Positions 9,283-21,714 of a DNA stretch of 64,000 nt are shown in pieces. Under the pieces are notes generated by a model. That model did no database searches, had not been told where the DNA came from, and saw only the letters and a program-made list of their open reading frames with translations. The stretch comes from Conoideocrella luteorostrata (Eukaryota; Ascomycota; Sordariomycetes; Hypocreales; Clavicipitaceae), in contig JASWJB010000121.1 of the NCBI GenBank assembly GCA_032433595.1, positions 1-64,000 on the forward strand, in the 5' to 3' direction. Within the stretch, counting starts at the first letter, position 1; the number at the start of each line of letters is the position of its first letter. Made by a program: the position numbers and the translations under genes.

Positions 9283-11946
9283 ATGGTTCCTAGCTATGGG
9301 CGGTCCGAGATTTCTCCAGAGTATTCTCGTGGCCTCTGCTATGTATGGCGTTGCGCACGAACTATAGCTGGCCGATTAAATCCCCGACGTGGTGCTCTCC
9401 CTAGTACATCCCGTGTCACGAATCGACGGTTTGCCTTTGCGCTCGCCGTTATGTCAGTTCTCGCCGCCAAAGCTGTACACATCCAAACGCATATCGCTGT
9501 ATTGTCAAGGGTACTCCTGCTCCGTTGGGGCTATTCGTTCTTTGGCCAGGATTTAGCAATCCTCCTTATAGTGCGGCTACTGTTGGACAATTGGGTCTTT
9601 TCGGTGGTACGGCCGGTACGATCGCTCGCCACCCTGGGAGCTACCGCATTACTATCTTTTGTGATCGTATTAGGTGCCGCAAATGTATCATTTTTCATTG
9701 TGTCTGGGTCGGAAATCCACTGGCGCAATGTTGTGCTGCTTGGCGATCCTTCGTCGTGGAACATGTTTCTTATAGGGCTCTTCTCCCTTGGGCCGGTTGC
9801 CTGTCTTGCCTTTATAGCTAGCTGGGTATTGCAGGACCTTTTTTTCGTAATCTTCGGTTTCGGGAGCGATTTTGTCAAATGGCCTTTGGCCTCCGTTCTG
9901 CGAAGAATCCCCGGTATCAATGCTCTCGCAATCCGGCAGAGCAGCTACAACCAAATTCTTCAACAGGGCGACAAAAATGACCACTCCAGCTATGTGAAGC
10001 CCTTATTCAGCATTAAATCAGCAAAGGCTAGACTAAGCAAGCTTGATCGCGCACAGCGGGTAAACGGATTTTTGTATCTATGCGTCGCTATGGCCTTGTC
10101 CGCTCAAGTCATCTTTGTGGTCATACGACCCCACGAGAGCTCTCTCATTTTCATGTCTTGGACATCTGCGCTGTTGCCTTTTGTAGACTTTTCCGACTCA
10201 TCCCCGAACCTGAAGAACATGGTGCCTTGTTATGGGGCGGGAATCGGTCAATCATGGGACAATCGAACAGCCGTTCATAAGGTCTCCTCCCCAGTTGGAA
10301 TACCTTCGTCGCTTGCTCGGAAATTGAGCTTCTGGCAGCGGTACGTTTCTGAAAGCCATTACAGCGCCGCACATGACCCTCTCAAAATATCAAACATTAA
10401 GGACGAGGTCCTACTGGATCTTCGCGACAAGCTTAACGATGTACCTATCCGTCACGTTGTCCTCATTTTCCTTGAAAGCACCAGAAAGGACGTGTTTCCA
10501 GTCAAGAAAGGTGGACTTATATGGGAAACACTTGCTCAGTCATTTGACAATGGAACGCTACCGGAGGCAGTGCAGGAGAAGCTTGCCTCATTAACGCCAA
10601 ATGCTAACTATATTACGGGTGACTACGACGACGGGTTTCCACATCACAATATGGATAGAGAACCAAAACGACGAGGTGGCATCAGTTTCAATAATGCCTA
10701 CACACCGGCGACATATACGCTAAAAAGCTTGGTAGGAACTCTTTGCGGCTCCCCACCATTAATTGCAGATTTTAACCTCGAAGTCGTACATAAGCTGCCC
10801 GCGCCTTGTCTACCACACATCTTCGACATCATGAATCAGATTGATGTTACAAAGGGTGATGGTAAGCACGGAAGTCCGACCGGTTCATACTTCCATTCAG
10901 ATAAATGGCAGAGTTACTTCATGCAATCTGTCACAATGGATTTTGACGATGAAAAGGACCTACTAGAGTATGTGGGATTCCCGATAGAGGCTCTCATTGG
11001 CAAGGAGTACCTGAAAGGAAAGAACGGTCACGTCCCCAAACACGGGATTTCCGACTTGCCCGACGTCAATTACTTTGGTATACCGGAAACACCACTTAAG
11101 GACTACATCAGGGATGCATTCGTATCAGCCAAAGAGAAAAACGAGCGCGTTTTTCTCACCCACCTCACAAGCACAAGCCACCATCCGTTCGGGTCGCCCA
11201 AAAACGAGACGTACATTCCCATGTCTCAGGGCATGGAGCATCTTTCCAATTACATCAACAGCGTTGGATTTGATGATAAATGGCTTGGCAAGGTCCTGGG
11301 CATCCTTGACGAACAGGAGGTGGCCAACGAAACATTAGTTGTCATGGTTGGAGATCATGGCTTGTCAATGCCTGAAAATGGTCTCGTTTCCGCGTATTAC
11401 AACCCAAATGTCGGCACCTTACACATTCCTCTGGTCCTTTCACATCCTAAGCTCCCCACGATAGATATCGAAGACGCCGTCACGTCCGTACAGATTCTCC
11501 CGACAATTCTAGATTTGCTTATAGAAACGGGTTCGCTTGCTCCAAGCCACGCGAAATTAGCGGGAAGTCTAGCTACGCGAAACTATGAAGGCCAAACGAT
11601 GATTCGGAAGCTGCGAAAGTCCTCCACAACGGGGGAAGGAGACTGGCAGTTCACGGTGATCAATCCGGGACGAGCCCTGATTAGTGTCCGCGATGCTCGT
11701 CAACCACATTTCCGACTAGTGGTTCCTGTCATTGACAACAGCGAATGGAGTTTTACCAACCTTAACTCTGACCCAACTGAGGCGAGCCCTATACAAGCAT
11801 TTGAGTATGGTCAATTTTTGCGAAAGGTGGAGATGTCCCATGGCCTGGATACAGCCACATGGGCAGAGGAAGCTGCATTTATTTCTCGCTGGTGGGTTGA
11901 AGACAATAGTAAGCGATGGCGTTATGGACCTAATAGAAATTTCTGA
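9283..11946 (+). CDS. Membrane sulfatase-superfamily protein, LtaS/phosphoglycerol-transferase-like
   Basis: Single-exon protein of 887 residues. The first about 300 residues hold several hydrophobic segments (about 50-70, 90-140, 155-190 and 265-290), giving a polytopic N-terminal membrane domain. The C-terminal half is an alkaline-phosphatase/sulfatase-fold catalytic domain. Motifs match the LtaS arrangement: FLEST (Glu398, metal), TPATYTLKS (Thr477 or Thr479 as likely nucleophile), HLTSTSHHP (His633/634) and VGDHGLS (Asp691-His692, metal). There is no sulfatase C-x-P-x-R formylglycine site, so it is more likely a phosphoglycerol or phosphoethanolamine transferase or phosphodiesterase acting on the lumenal or extracellular side. 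The substrate cannot be told from sequence. Start: ATG at 9283; the in-frame ATG at 9451 is an alternative that keeps the membrane segments. Downstream sequence is gene-free for about 1.4 kb. Confidence 0.8.
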   Translation: MVPSYGRSEISPEYSRGLCYVWRCARTIAGRLNPRRGALPSTSRVTNRRFAFALAVMSVLAAKAVHIQTHIAVLSRVLLLRWGYSFFGQDLAILLIVRLLLDNWVFSVVRPVRSLATLGATALLSFVIVLGAANVSFFIVSGSEIHWRNVVLLGDPSSWNMFLIGLFSLGPVACLAFIASWVLQDLFFVIFGFGSDFVKWPLASVLRRIPGINALAIRQSSYNQILQQGDKNDHSSYVKPLFSIKSAKARLSKLDRAQRVNGFLYLCVAMALSAQVIFVVIRPHESSLIFMSWTSALLPFVDFSDSSPNLKNMVPCYGAGIGQSWDNRTAVHKVSSPVGIPSSLARKLSFWQRYVSESHYSAAHDPLKISNIKDEVLLDLRDKLNDVPIRHVVLIFLESTRKDVFPVKKGGLIWETLAQSFDNGTLPEAVQEKLASLTPNANYITGDYDDGFPHHNMDREPKRRGGISFNNAYTPATYTLKSLVGTLCGSPPLIADFNLEVVHKLPAPCLPHIFDIMNQIDVTKGDGKHGSPTGSYFHSDKWQSYFMQSVTMDFDDEKDLLEYVGFPIEALIGKEYLKGKNGHVPKHGISDLPDVNYFGIPETPLKDYIRDAFVSAKEKNERVFLTHLTSTSHHPFGSPKNETYIPMSQGMEHLSNYINSVGFDDKWLGKVLGILDEQEVANETLVVMVGDHGLSMPENGLVSAYYNPNVGTLHIPLVLSHPKLPTIDIEDAVTSVQILPTILDLLIETGSLAPSHAKLAGSLATRNYEGQTMIRKLRKSSTTGEGDWQFTVINPGRALISVRDARQPHFRLVVPVIDNSEWSFTNLNSDPTEASPIQAFEYGQFLRKVEMSHGLDTATWAEEAAFISRWWVEDNSKRWRYGPNRNF

Positions 11947-13421
11947 TCCATCTGATCAGGGTTTGCACTGCATCTAGATTCTCATCGCCGTTTGGGATAG
12001 AAACGAGAATCATATACTTCAGCCATAGTGGCCAATACCCTGAAGATTTTTAACTCTTCTATACTTCTATGTCTTTTAATTCGCCGAAGAACATTGCCTC
12101 CCTTCCCCGGGTGATCTCGATGAAGTTTGCTACCCTGGGTGAATCATGTAGATTAGGTGGAGATGCATCAATCGCCCCAGCATTTCATAAGACACCACCA
12201 GCTGAAAGTAAAAAAATATAGGTAGAACCATTCTTCAGGAATTGTGTATTTCTAATAGACTGTGGCCGACGATGCTTTTTTTTTTTCTCGAAGGAGGTTG
12301 CCCGAGTGCTCGGTGTGTGAACTGCAGGTCATTACAATTTAGGACTGAGGTCAGACCCATTCCCTCCCACTTCTCTACCCGCAACCTGCATGTAAGCAGT
12401 CGCATTGACAACAGTGTTTTGTACCGATTGATGGTGACTGTTTAGCTAGACTCATTCTGAAAAATAAATTCGTTCATGCCGAATCCTCCAGATTCTACAC
12501 ATTACATGGATCCATCACCAGCCAGCATTTGAGACATGCGGGACATGGCAGTCATTGGCGTGTTCATTCTTGTCGCGAGCTATGTTGGCTTTGACACTTT
12601 CTGCATTTCTCCTTAGGAGATAGCCTGGGAAGCTCGTATCGCTGGTCGATATAGACGGTGGTAGCTTGGCTTGACAAACCCGTTATTCTGATCCTCCTAA
12701 GCTCACTTAAGCCGTGGTTCAAAGTTTTGGAGCAGTAATCTGTAACATAGTCCTCCTTCTGCATAACGAGGCAGACCTTCAGCTACGGTGATGGACCTAT
12801 CGGTAATGACAATGGGTGGCAAGAAGGGCAGGAAAGAAAGGGTTGGGCAAGGAACTAAATGGACCTAGACTGGAAACTGGTGGAAAATCGGATGATTCCT
12901 GGGTTCCCTGGTTCCCTGGTTCTAGGGTTCCTGGGCTCTTGGGCTCTTGGTTGTTGCGTGGGAGACAGGTTGACGAGACAAGATGAAACGAGACTGCTTC
13001 TCGCTCATAATCGGATCAGGAGTGGTCAGTAATGGCACGATGCGGAGGCATACAAAGATTTCATGGCGGATTCTGGGACATAATCCAGAATTGTGACGTT
13101 GGAAAGTTTATCACCACTACTGTCTGCTCTGAGTTGTGTAGGCATTGTATCCTGCCCTTGCCTGGATGCTAAATTCTATCGACCACCAGTATTCTAGTAT
13201 ATCAGACTACTATTTGAAGCTTCTTCAACATGGACCAAATTCCCGATTTGGTACTAATTATGATGCACTCATACCGGATCCCCATCATCCAGATTATCCC
13301 ACGGTCAACATGTAGCCCGTGGGGTAACATATATCGTGATCATGTGCGATTTTTTGTGCATCGTTCAAATGTGAATATAGTAGGTATCAATTGCACTTTC
13401 GGCTTCCACTCTAGGAGACTT
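11947..13421. other. Intergenic region between convergent genes
   Basis: The sulfatase-like gene and the glycolipid transfer gene end towards each other across this stretch. No ORF with family features was found. A CCTGGTTC/GGGCTCTT minisatellite at 12897-12951 is the only visible structure. Confidence 0.5.
12897..12951. repeat. Short CCTGGTTC-type minisatellite
   Basis: An imperfect run of GGTTCCCT units is followed by two GGGCTCTT units. It lies in non-coding DNA between two convergent genes. No coding or structural role is apparent. Confidence 0.6.
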
Positions 13422-14341
13422 TTAATATTCTCCGTAGCCTTCTCGTTCCTTGAGAAGCTTCTTGGACAACCCGGAGCACGTCTGAATGAAGTCCTTCAGA
13501 ATCTTAACAATGCTCTTCAATGCTTCCAGATACACGTATAGCTGCTGCTTAACCTTGGCAATAGCCTCGGGATCATCGGAACAGAGCTTCTTGAAAAATG
13601 TGTCGCGATAGGGGCAGGAGGCCTCCAAGGTACGATTAAAGATAAAAGGCATACCCATCGGGTGGTGCGGCATGAGAGTCAAATTGTAGGCGCGTTTGAA
13701 GGAGACGCTGAGTTCTTCTACTTTTATATTCTTATCCGCCGCTGCCTTGTTCTCGGTTTCGATATTTTGGAAGAGAGCCATGCAAGTGAGATCGAGAGCA
13801 CTATGAGGCCACGGTAAGTGTTAGATCCGAAGACTTGGTGTGCATTAGCAGGTTGGGTATCGGCATGGAAGCACATACCGAAGCAGCCAGACAAGGCCTT
13901 CAGTAGCGGTTTGCTTTTTTGCCTTCAGCTCGTTTCGGCAGAGGTCCTGAATAGTTTCGGAATCCGAGATGGCGGCGAGCTGTTGCGCACGCAGTTTCTA
14001 TATTAACGGATATGTTAGGTTTCTGCAACGCGCGATAGTAGGCTGGAATCGACAGTTTAGGGAGATTACTTTGATGTTGGTGGACATGTCCTCCTTGACC
14101 TTGGAGAAGGCTAAAGCACCCAGGACATCTGTGGAGAGCAAAAAATTCAACTTCAATTCCATCAAATTTGTCGTCAAGAGCAGTGAAGCATACCGAAAAT
14201 GGTAGTCAAGGACTCCGCAGCATCGAGGAACTGGGTAGTAGCAACTCCCTGGTCCGGTTTAGGGCCGACCGGGACATCGACAAATGATTGTCTGAAGGTT
14301 TGCAGAAGAGTGCCTCCGGGGGGGATTGCGACCGTAGCCAT
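13422..14341 (-). CDS. het-c2: Glycolipid transfer protein (HET-C2-like)
   Basis: Cytosolic GLTP-fold protein of about 234 residues that moves glycosphingolipids between membranes; the Podospora homolog HET-C2 is a heterokaryon-incompatibility determinant. Four exons on the minus strand fit GT-AG sites: 14341-14194, 14128-14070, 13997-13879 and 13800-13422. The start MATVAIPPGGT matches the family N-terminus. The lipid-headgroup recognition motif D-x3-N-x2-K is intact (Asp63, Asn67, Lys70 in KEDMSTNIKK), as are the stacking Trp (Trp106 in LVWLLR) and the sugar-contacting His (His154 or 155 in MPHHP). The last about 20 residues are Lys/Glu-rich and extend past the usual end. The 9-mer TACGGAGTA lies about 175 bp upstream of the start codon. 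Incompatibility activity cannot be inferred from sequence. Confidence 0.9.
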
Positions 14342-16293
14342 GCTGGGAAGCTGCAGAGTGGGAATGAATAGAGTCTGAAAGTTGCCGCAAGTGCACGATA
14401 GAAAGTTCTACGAAGGTTGAGGCTTTGGCAGAGATGGGAGACGGGTGGCGGTCAAGGTTGAAGTCAAGCTGTCCTCGCCGGCGCCTCGTAATTACAACAC
14501 AAATACTCCGACCAGTACGGAGTAGAGGTTACTGCTTCAGCGCCTATCCTTTAGTAGACGGTCTAGTGGGGCCTCGTCGACTTGATTTTATTGGTGTAGC
14601 ATTATCATGAAATGGCTCGGACAAGGGTTAAACTTGTTGGTGTGAGGGGCAAGCACGCTGGCACGTAAGGAGGCCTCGAGACAAGGGGGTGGGTGGCCTC
14701 GGTACGACAGCACAAACTTCACGATATGGTTCGATTGGAAATAGAGGCTTGCAAATGAATCATTCGCCGGCACGCAAAAGAATGAGTGGCGTTATCCGAC
14801 GAGCAAACTTTGATAAGTAGGTAATTGCGACATCTGTCCAATCGGAAATGCTACGGTGCCGCTGTGTGTCTCCAGAGGAGGCGAGACCAGCTTATCTGCG
14901 TATTTCCAGCGCACAAAGGGCAATTTAGAAATTTATTTGAGGACTGGCGTAGTGCCGTTGAAAATATGGCATCAAATTTGTAAGTAGTAGCAGATTTTGC
15001 GAAGGTTTAGTTGTCTACCTTCTCAGATGCGACCTCCGCGGCATTCTCGACACTATTCCCGTTCCGAAACACGAGATCAGCTAGCCTTCCCCAGATCGTT
15101 GAGTCGATTGAATCCAATCGTATTGCCAAGACGACAAGCGAAGACGGCATCGGATCACAATACTACGTCCTAGCCGCTTCAAGCTTCCAAAGCAAGGGAA
15201 CATGTATCATAGAACCTTGTCACTTCGAAAGTGTGCCTGCTCATGGCAACAAGATAATTAAGCGCCGGTCCCGTCAGACATAATTTGACCGAGACCTGCT
15301 GGTGGCTGGGCTTGAGTCTATCGTACGGACAAGTTTGCATAAGCTGCACCGAGATGTTTTACTCCGCACTTGAGCCTGGAATTTCGGCAATGGGGCGCCT
15401 TTCTTGGTCTCGCGACCACGTCTATTTGTGAGCCAGATTTGTCTACAGACAATATCTCAGGAACCTGCTACCAGGATCTTCGGTCGTGGTGCAAGTTGAA
15501 GTGAAGATTTCGCAAAACCGGTGGTCCGAGACCAGATGAAAAGCTGCCCAGTGACGTCACCCAGCCCATGTGCCCGCTCGGTCTCACTCATCCTCTCAGC
15601 CAGCGCAAGACGCGATGGCAATAAGCTCAGAATGGATGCGCAGAGTGTGTCGCAACCATCTAATCGATGCCGCATACTGCTACGCTGATGCTGCACCCCG
15701 TCTTTGCCTCATCAAATGAAGGCACCTGGGGATTCCCGAGCGAACCGAAGCACGAAATGCGTTGGACCTACCATATTTAGCATCTTCTAGCCTGGGCCTT
15801 GGAAGACTAGGCGGGGTAAGCTCCAGCAGACAGACACTTCATGGCGGATTTAGTGCCACGCTCACACGCCTGGTTACGTAGGTGCATAAAAATCGCGTCA
15901 CAGGTCATTGAATAGCTGAGCCGTGTCAATTCAAGCCACAAAGACATGGAATTAACTTGGCACGAATAATATGCATAGAAATTAGACAAGATTGCTTGCC
16001 TTGTTTGCTGCGCACAAGGACTGCTTGGTCATGTCACCCCTCCCTCTCCAGATCCCCCCCACTTTCCATAACTGCTAGTCCAGCCTACTCTCTTCTCTCC
16101 ACCAGCTTTCCATTGTCACCAGATTTCCTGGTTCCTCGGTCTTGCATCCTCTGTTCCCTCATTTCTTACTTTTTTAATTTAACCTCTTGAATGGTTGGAC
16201 AATCTGATAGTGATCAAGCCACTGAACTACGAAAAGGTATCAGAACTTCAGTCACTCGGACCTGCCTCAAGCGCAGACCACCTCGCCTTCACC
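14342..16293. other. Divergent intergenic region between GLTP and phospholipase D
   Basis: About 1.95 kb separating two divergently transcribed genes, presumably holding both promoters. One TACGGAGTA 9-mer lies at 14516. A pyrimidine-rich tract at about 16020-16185 precedes the PLD leader. An ORF at 15011-15283 lacks an ATG start and any motif, and was not accepted. Confidence 0.5.
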
Positions 16294-19147
16294 ATGTCAA
16301 AGACTGGAGAAGCTCCGGACGGTAAACCCGCTCTCGGGAAGGAAGGAAGCTCAGGGAGTCACAGTGGATTCTCAAGTTTCATGGGCGACCTGAAGGACAA
16401 GCTGAGCGATACCAAGCTTCATGACGCCAAAATCGCATTGATTCACAAGAAGTGAGCTGCTTTTTACCTGTGTACTGCTATTGTCAACGACCAGATTGGG
16501 TGAGCAACGAAACGAACTTAACAACAGCTGACACGATCATTTTAGACACCAGATTGGCAAATTCGGTAACTTGGTACGTATCCCCTGTGAAAGTGACGTG
16601 TTTTGTACTTCATATCAACAACTTTATAGTTTAATAAGGACCACCGCCATGATGAGGAGCACGAACAACGATGCGACGAGAAACGCTCAGCCATTTGCGC
16701 AGCCAATCGATTTGAGTCTTTCTTTCCCGAACGTGACGGCAATCATATTAAGTGGTATGTTGACGGTCGTGACTACTTTTGGGCTGTCTCAGTTGCATTG
16801 GAGCAAGCCAAAGAGTCCATTTACATCTGCGATTGGTGGCTATCCCCGGAACTCTTTTTGCGTCGTCCGCCATTCCACCAACAGGATTATCGTCTGGATA
16901 AAGTCCTCAAGAGAAGAGCTGAAGCTGGTGTCAAAATCTACGTGTCCGTATACAAAGAGGTCGAGGCTGCCTTGACTTGCAACTCCCGTCATACAAAACA
17001 TGCGCTTGATGCGCTATGCCCAGAAGGAACGCCGGGTCACGGTAACATTCGCGTTATGAGGCATCCCGATCACAACGTATTTGAAAATGCCGCTGACATG
17101 ACTATGTATTGGGCGCACCACGAGAAATTCATTGTTATTGACTATGCGATGGCGTTTATCGGTGGGTTGGATCTGTGTTTCGGACGCTGGGATGCTCGCC
17201 AACATCCCTTGTCTGATGTACACCCTGAAGGCGTCTCTGAGGAAATCTTTCCAGGCCAGGATTTCAACAACAATCGTATCATGGATTTTCAGAAGGTTCA
17301 AGACTGGGAGCAGAACGAACTCAGCAAGGCCGAGTATGGCCGTATGCCATGGCACGATGTCTCCATGGCAGTCGTTGGGCCCTGTGTTTACGATATCGCT
17401 GAGCACTTTGTTCTGCGTTGGAACTTTATCAAGCGAGACAAGTACAAGCGTGATGAGAGGTATGACTGGATTGTGCTAGAGGGTCGCGAGGGCGAGGATG
17501 AGGATTTGGTGGGTGTTCAACGGCCTAAGCATCCTGTTGGGGAGTACATCAAACATCCTCTATCGCCTCTTAGCACCAAAACTTTGGAAAACCAAGGTAC
17601 AATCCGGGCGCAACTTGTGCGGTCAAGTGCCGACTGGTCTAGCGGCATTCTCAATGATCATTCTATCCAGAATGCCTACTGCGAAATTATTCGCAAGGCC
17701 GAGCATTTTGTCTATATCGAGAACCAGTTTTTCATCACTGCTACCGGTGATGAGCAGTACCCCATTCACAACACCATTGGGCGAGCTATGGTAGATGCGG
17801 TAGTCAGGGCAGCCGAAGAGGGCCGGAAGTTCCGCATCATTATCATCATCCCTGCTATTCCTGGTTTTGCTGGTGACCTTCGCGAAAATGCCGCGTCAGG
17901 AACTCGTGCCATTATGGATTATCAGTACAAGAGTATCTGTCGAGGAGAGCATTCCATCTTTGGACAAATCCAGAAACAAGGCATCGACCCCACGCAGTAC
18001 ATATTCTTCTTCAACTTACGGTCGTATGACCGTTTGAACAAGACTCACGCAATCTGCGAGGCTGAAAAGAAGACAGGAATCAGCTATCAACAAGTTCAGC
18101 GTGCCGAGGCTGAGGAAATTATGTCCACTGGTGTCCATGGCTACGATAGCAGTAGCTCCGATGATAATGATGGCCCTAGCAGGTTCCACGACCTTCACCT
18201 GAGACGCAAGCAAGAGCGGGAGAAAAGAAAAGAGAGCATGTCGGGCTCGAAAAAGAAGGCTGCCGACGATGCCATGCTTGCCAGAAAGATTTTCGAACAA
18301 GAAAAACCTCAGGAGGAAGTTGTCTCTACTGCATCAGTTGCACATCATGCTCTGAGAGCGGAAGGCTCTCTCAAAGACGAGCCTTGGGATAATCACGAGG
18401 ATGAGGAGTCCGAAGTGAAGAATTGGATTCAAGAAGAGCTCTATGTTCATTCGAAGCTCCTTATTGCTGATGACAGAATTGTCATTTGCGGGTCCAGCAA
18501 TTTGAACGATCGAAGCCAACTTGGCGACCATGACAGCGAACTTAGCATTGTCATGGAGGACACCCGTAAAATACAAACCACCATGGATGGCAAGCCATAC
18601 GAAGCTGGCTATCACGCTGCCACCCTACGTAGACATGTTTGGCGAGAGCATTTGGGGTTATTGCCGCCGCAGGACTTTGATGCTAAGGACGACATCAATG
18701 CCCAACCCCCTACTGTGAACCCCGACAATGACATTTACGACAAAGATGACTCATGGGGCTTTGTTGCTGATCCATTGTCCGACCAGCTTTGGGAGATGTG
18801 GACCGGACAGGCCCAAAAGAATACGAAGATTTTCCGAAATGTATTCCATGCAGATCCCGATGATCACAGTAAGTCCATTACTACTTTTCAAGGCCGTGCA
18901 AGTCTTTCCAGATCGGAATCTAATCGTTGCAGTTAAAAATTTCAACGACTATGACCAATATCTCCCCCCTAAAGGCGTCAAGGCGGGTCACATTTATGAC
19001 CAGTTCATGCCCCCTGAGGAAGTTCGAGAAAAGCTGTCTCAGGTGCGGGGTCATCTTGTATACATGCCAATGCAATTTTTACAAGACGCTGAGATGGCAG
19101 AAAGGGGATTGCAGGTCAATTCGTGGACTGAGAGTGTGTATACGTAA
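16294..19147 (+). CDS. Phospholipase D (fungal PldA/PLD1 class, two HKD motifs)
   Basis: Hydrolyses phosphatidylcholine to phosphatidic acid at cell membranes. Start: ATG 16294 (MSKTGEAPDGK). Exon 1 ends at 16451; one or two small introns, possibly flanking a micro-exon near 16560, lie between 16452 and 16629. The main exon runs 16630-18868, and after an intron at 18869-18932 the last exon is 18933-19147. Two catalytic HxKxxxxD motifs are intact: HHEKFIVID (about 17118) and HSKLLIADD followed by GSSNLNDRS (about 18450). The C-terminus ends in the conserved ESVYT. No PX or PH domain is present, separating it from yeast Spo14. A charged, Ser/Asp/Lys-rich insert (about 18130-18400) between the two halves is probably disordered. 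Total length is about 850 residues. Confidence 0.92.
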
Positions 19148-19880
19148 AGGAAGCAAGCCTTTACGACCGTCGAGGATTGTTTTTAGGGAAATTGTGGGAA
19201 AGTGGCTGTTGTATGCAGTGCCTAACGGATGATATTTCATGCTTGCATGATGCTATGATGTTGCCACTGGGCGACGACAAATTCAGTTCAATATGTTAAA
19301 GATGATTACATGCCACATTATTTCAATGAATAAAACAGCCAAAAAAAAAAAAGACGACATATATTTTATTTTATTTACTCTGTTTATTTTGTCGTCACTC
19401 ATTTACTCATCTCAATTCGTAAGTTTGCGGAGAACATTGACCACCAATTCGAAAAGATATACATATATACACAAGCCCTGCAAATCATTAGACCTCTGAC
19501 CAGCCCGCAGCGCGAATGTGACCGTTGAAGCGCCGGGGCGGGCCAATCGTGGTGTGGAAGAGGCAATGTACTAGTGATGCATGTCTTGTCACTTGCATAA
19601 GCTTAGGCATGGCATGGACACAACGGCAATGGAGATAAAAAAGACGGCCCACGAATAATCCATCGGATGAATGGGATTGCGAGACTACAATAATGTCTGT
19701 TGAGTGGTTGGCAAAGGGGGCAGTTGTGGCTTGTGTTAGTGTAGCATCTGCCGGGTGGTGTTGGTGATCTGGATATTAGTGACGAGCGATTTACCGTAAT
19801 ATGGCGCGCCGGACTGGAGCTAAGAGCTGTGCGATCCGTGGGACGGGTTATTGGATGTGGCTTAAGGAGTTAATTGCATG

Positions 19881-19908
19881 TACTCCGTACTCCCTCTACT
19901 ACTCCGTA
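19881..19908. repeat. Pair of TACTCCGTA 9-mers
   Basis: Two exact copies of TACTCCGTA at 19881-19889 and 19900-19908, same orientation, separated by TC-rich sequence. They belong to the window-wide non-coding 9-mer family. Confidence 0.8.
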
Positions 19909-20465
19909 ATTGGGACTGAATAATAAATGCAGCAGCTATTATTGTGTTGTAGCTCTGAGAGATGGGTGCGCAAGCACTTGAGCCTGCCTTTATTCTCGCT
20001 TCGTTTGAACCAGATCGAATAAATAAACAAAAAAAAGGTCACAGGGGAATTTCTTTTTATGATAATTACGCAGTTGACATTCACTAAGCGAGACTCCGGA
20101 TAAGCAAGGCATACGTTTCCTTGCCAACTGGCAGATGCTTGGGACTCTGACGCAAGCTAGATGACGCCTCGCCTTGCATGTTGGAGAGAGCAGTGGCGTC
20201 CAATACGCAGCTCCAACGAGGGTCTGCAGCTACCCGACATTGACGGGCAAGACAATGGAAAAAGCAAAGCCCGAAGAACAAAGAAAGCCTTTATGGACAG
20301 TCTTATAACGCACCGGATCAAGCATGTGATTGGTCGAAATATTTATAGGATAAGTCACATAGGTATTGCGCAGGCACACTCGAAGCGCGAGCTGCCACTT
20401 TGGCATGCGGATCGGGTTGATGGAGAGGAATATCGAACATAGTTTCAACGTTTTCGTCAGCGCAG

Positions 20466-20481
20466 TACTCCGTACTCCGTA
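20466..20481. repeat. Overlapping tandem TACTCCGTA copies
   Basis: TACTCCGTACTCCGTA: two copies of the 9-mer sharing TA, which is a seven-base tandem unit. A partial copy in the opposite orientation (TACGGAGTG) lies about 100 bp downstream at 20566. Confidence 0.85.
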
Positions 20482-21714
20482 GTGTGGGAAGTATCTAGTT
20501 ACGGGGGTTGCTTCGTGCAATGCTCCACGTTGATTACCACCCCCACCACCCCGCCCACACACGCGTACGGAGTGCACGTCGCCCAAAGAAATAGGGTCGG
20601 CGGCTACAGCACCCCTGTTGCGAAGGAGTCTTGGGTGTGAAGGTCAGAACTTGTTTGGTCCGGAGTAGGTAGTTATCCGTTTGCTTGGTGCAGAATGTGG
20701 CGGCGGCAGCTCTTCGACGTTTTCGAGGATAGCGGCCCAATGGCACCCGCTCCACAGCCGCCACTGGCTGCCATGCGCGGATCGAGCTATCCAATCCTAC
20801 CCGGGGTTTGGTTGGGCTCTCTCGTTGGTTGTTCAGGGTCCCATGGACGAGAAGTGTGCTTCTTTGGAATTCGCCGTATGGACCAGAGGATCCGAGGCGC
20901 GTGGGACGAGGGACAGGCTCGGACAAAGACAAGTTGCAGGTTGCTGGTTGCTGGTTGCGGGCTGCAGGTTTGCAGGTTTGCCAGTTGACCCGTATAATAA
21001 CAGCCCTCGCCAGTCAACCCTTCCCTTTCCCCCTGCGTCATAAGGCAGCGGTTAAGTAACAGTGGCTGCCAGTGACCGTCAGTGCCCACCATCAGTGACC
21101 ACCACCTCGAAAGTTCTCCAACTACTCCGTACAGAGTACTAGACCCCGCTTCTGCATCCTCCAAGTACGCCAAGCTCCTCGTCGACAAGGACAGTCTGTA
21201 CATTGCTGAGCCTTACATATAATCTTGAACAAATCACGACAACCGAGTTCAAGGCTCAAAACTGCGCCCTTCCCCCGACCTTCTGTGCAGGATCTCTCTC
21301 CGTCCACGCCATCTACCCGGTTCCTGCGTCCGTCGCTCGCCTTTTCCCCGACGCCACGAGCCTTACCCGGCCGCATAAAGGCGACCTGCCGACCTGCCCG
21401 ATATTTTTAGCTTCCAACCGCACTCCAGTCGTACCGTCACCGAGATCCCGTAGGGAAGGGAGCTTGGCAAGGCAGGTTGGCCGCTGTAGCTACAGGAGTA
21501 GCTGCCGCTGCTGCCGTGCGTCTGCGCACCTCTATTCCTGCGGTGCACCTGCGGCATCCGGCCGGAGATCCTGTCTGTAGCCTCTATTTGGTGTTATTGC
21601 TGTCAGATATTGGGAGATACAGCCCCGGTCATATCTCAGTTGTTACTCGTTGAAGGATCGAAGAGCCGGCCCATACAGTCAGAGGCGCTCGGACTGCGCA
21701 TTCGACAGTGCAAG

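Larger units (their letters stand above)
19148..21714. other. Intergenic region upstream of BRO1, rich in TACTCCGTA copies
   Basis: About 2.6 kb with no supported gene. It contains five exact TACTCCGTA copies (19881, 19900, 20466, 20473, 21123) and a GGTTGCTG/GCAGGTTT minisatellite at about 20934-20984. The last 400 bases are pyrimidine-rich and probably form the BRO1 promoter and leader. ORFs here rely on non-ATG starts or have no motif. Confidence 0.5.
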
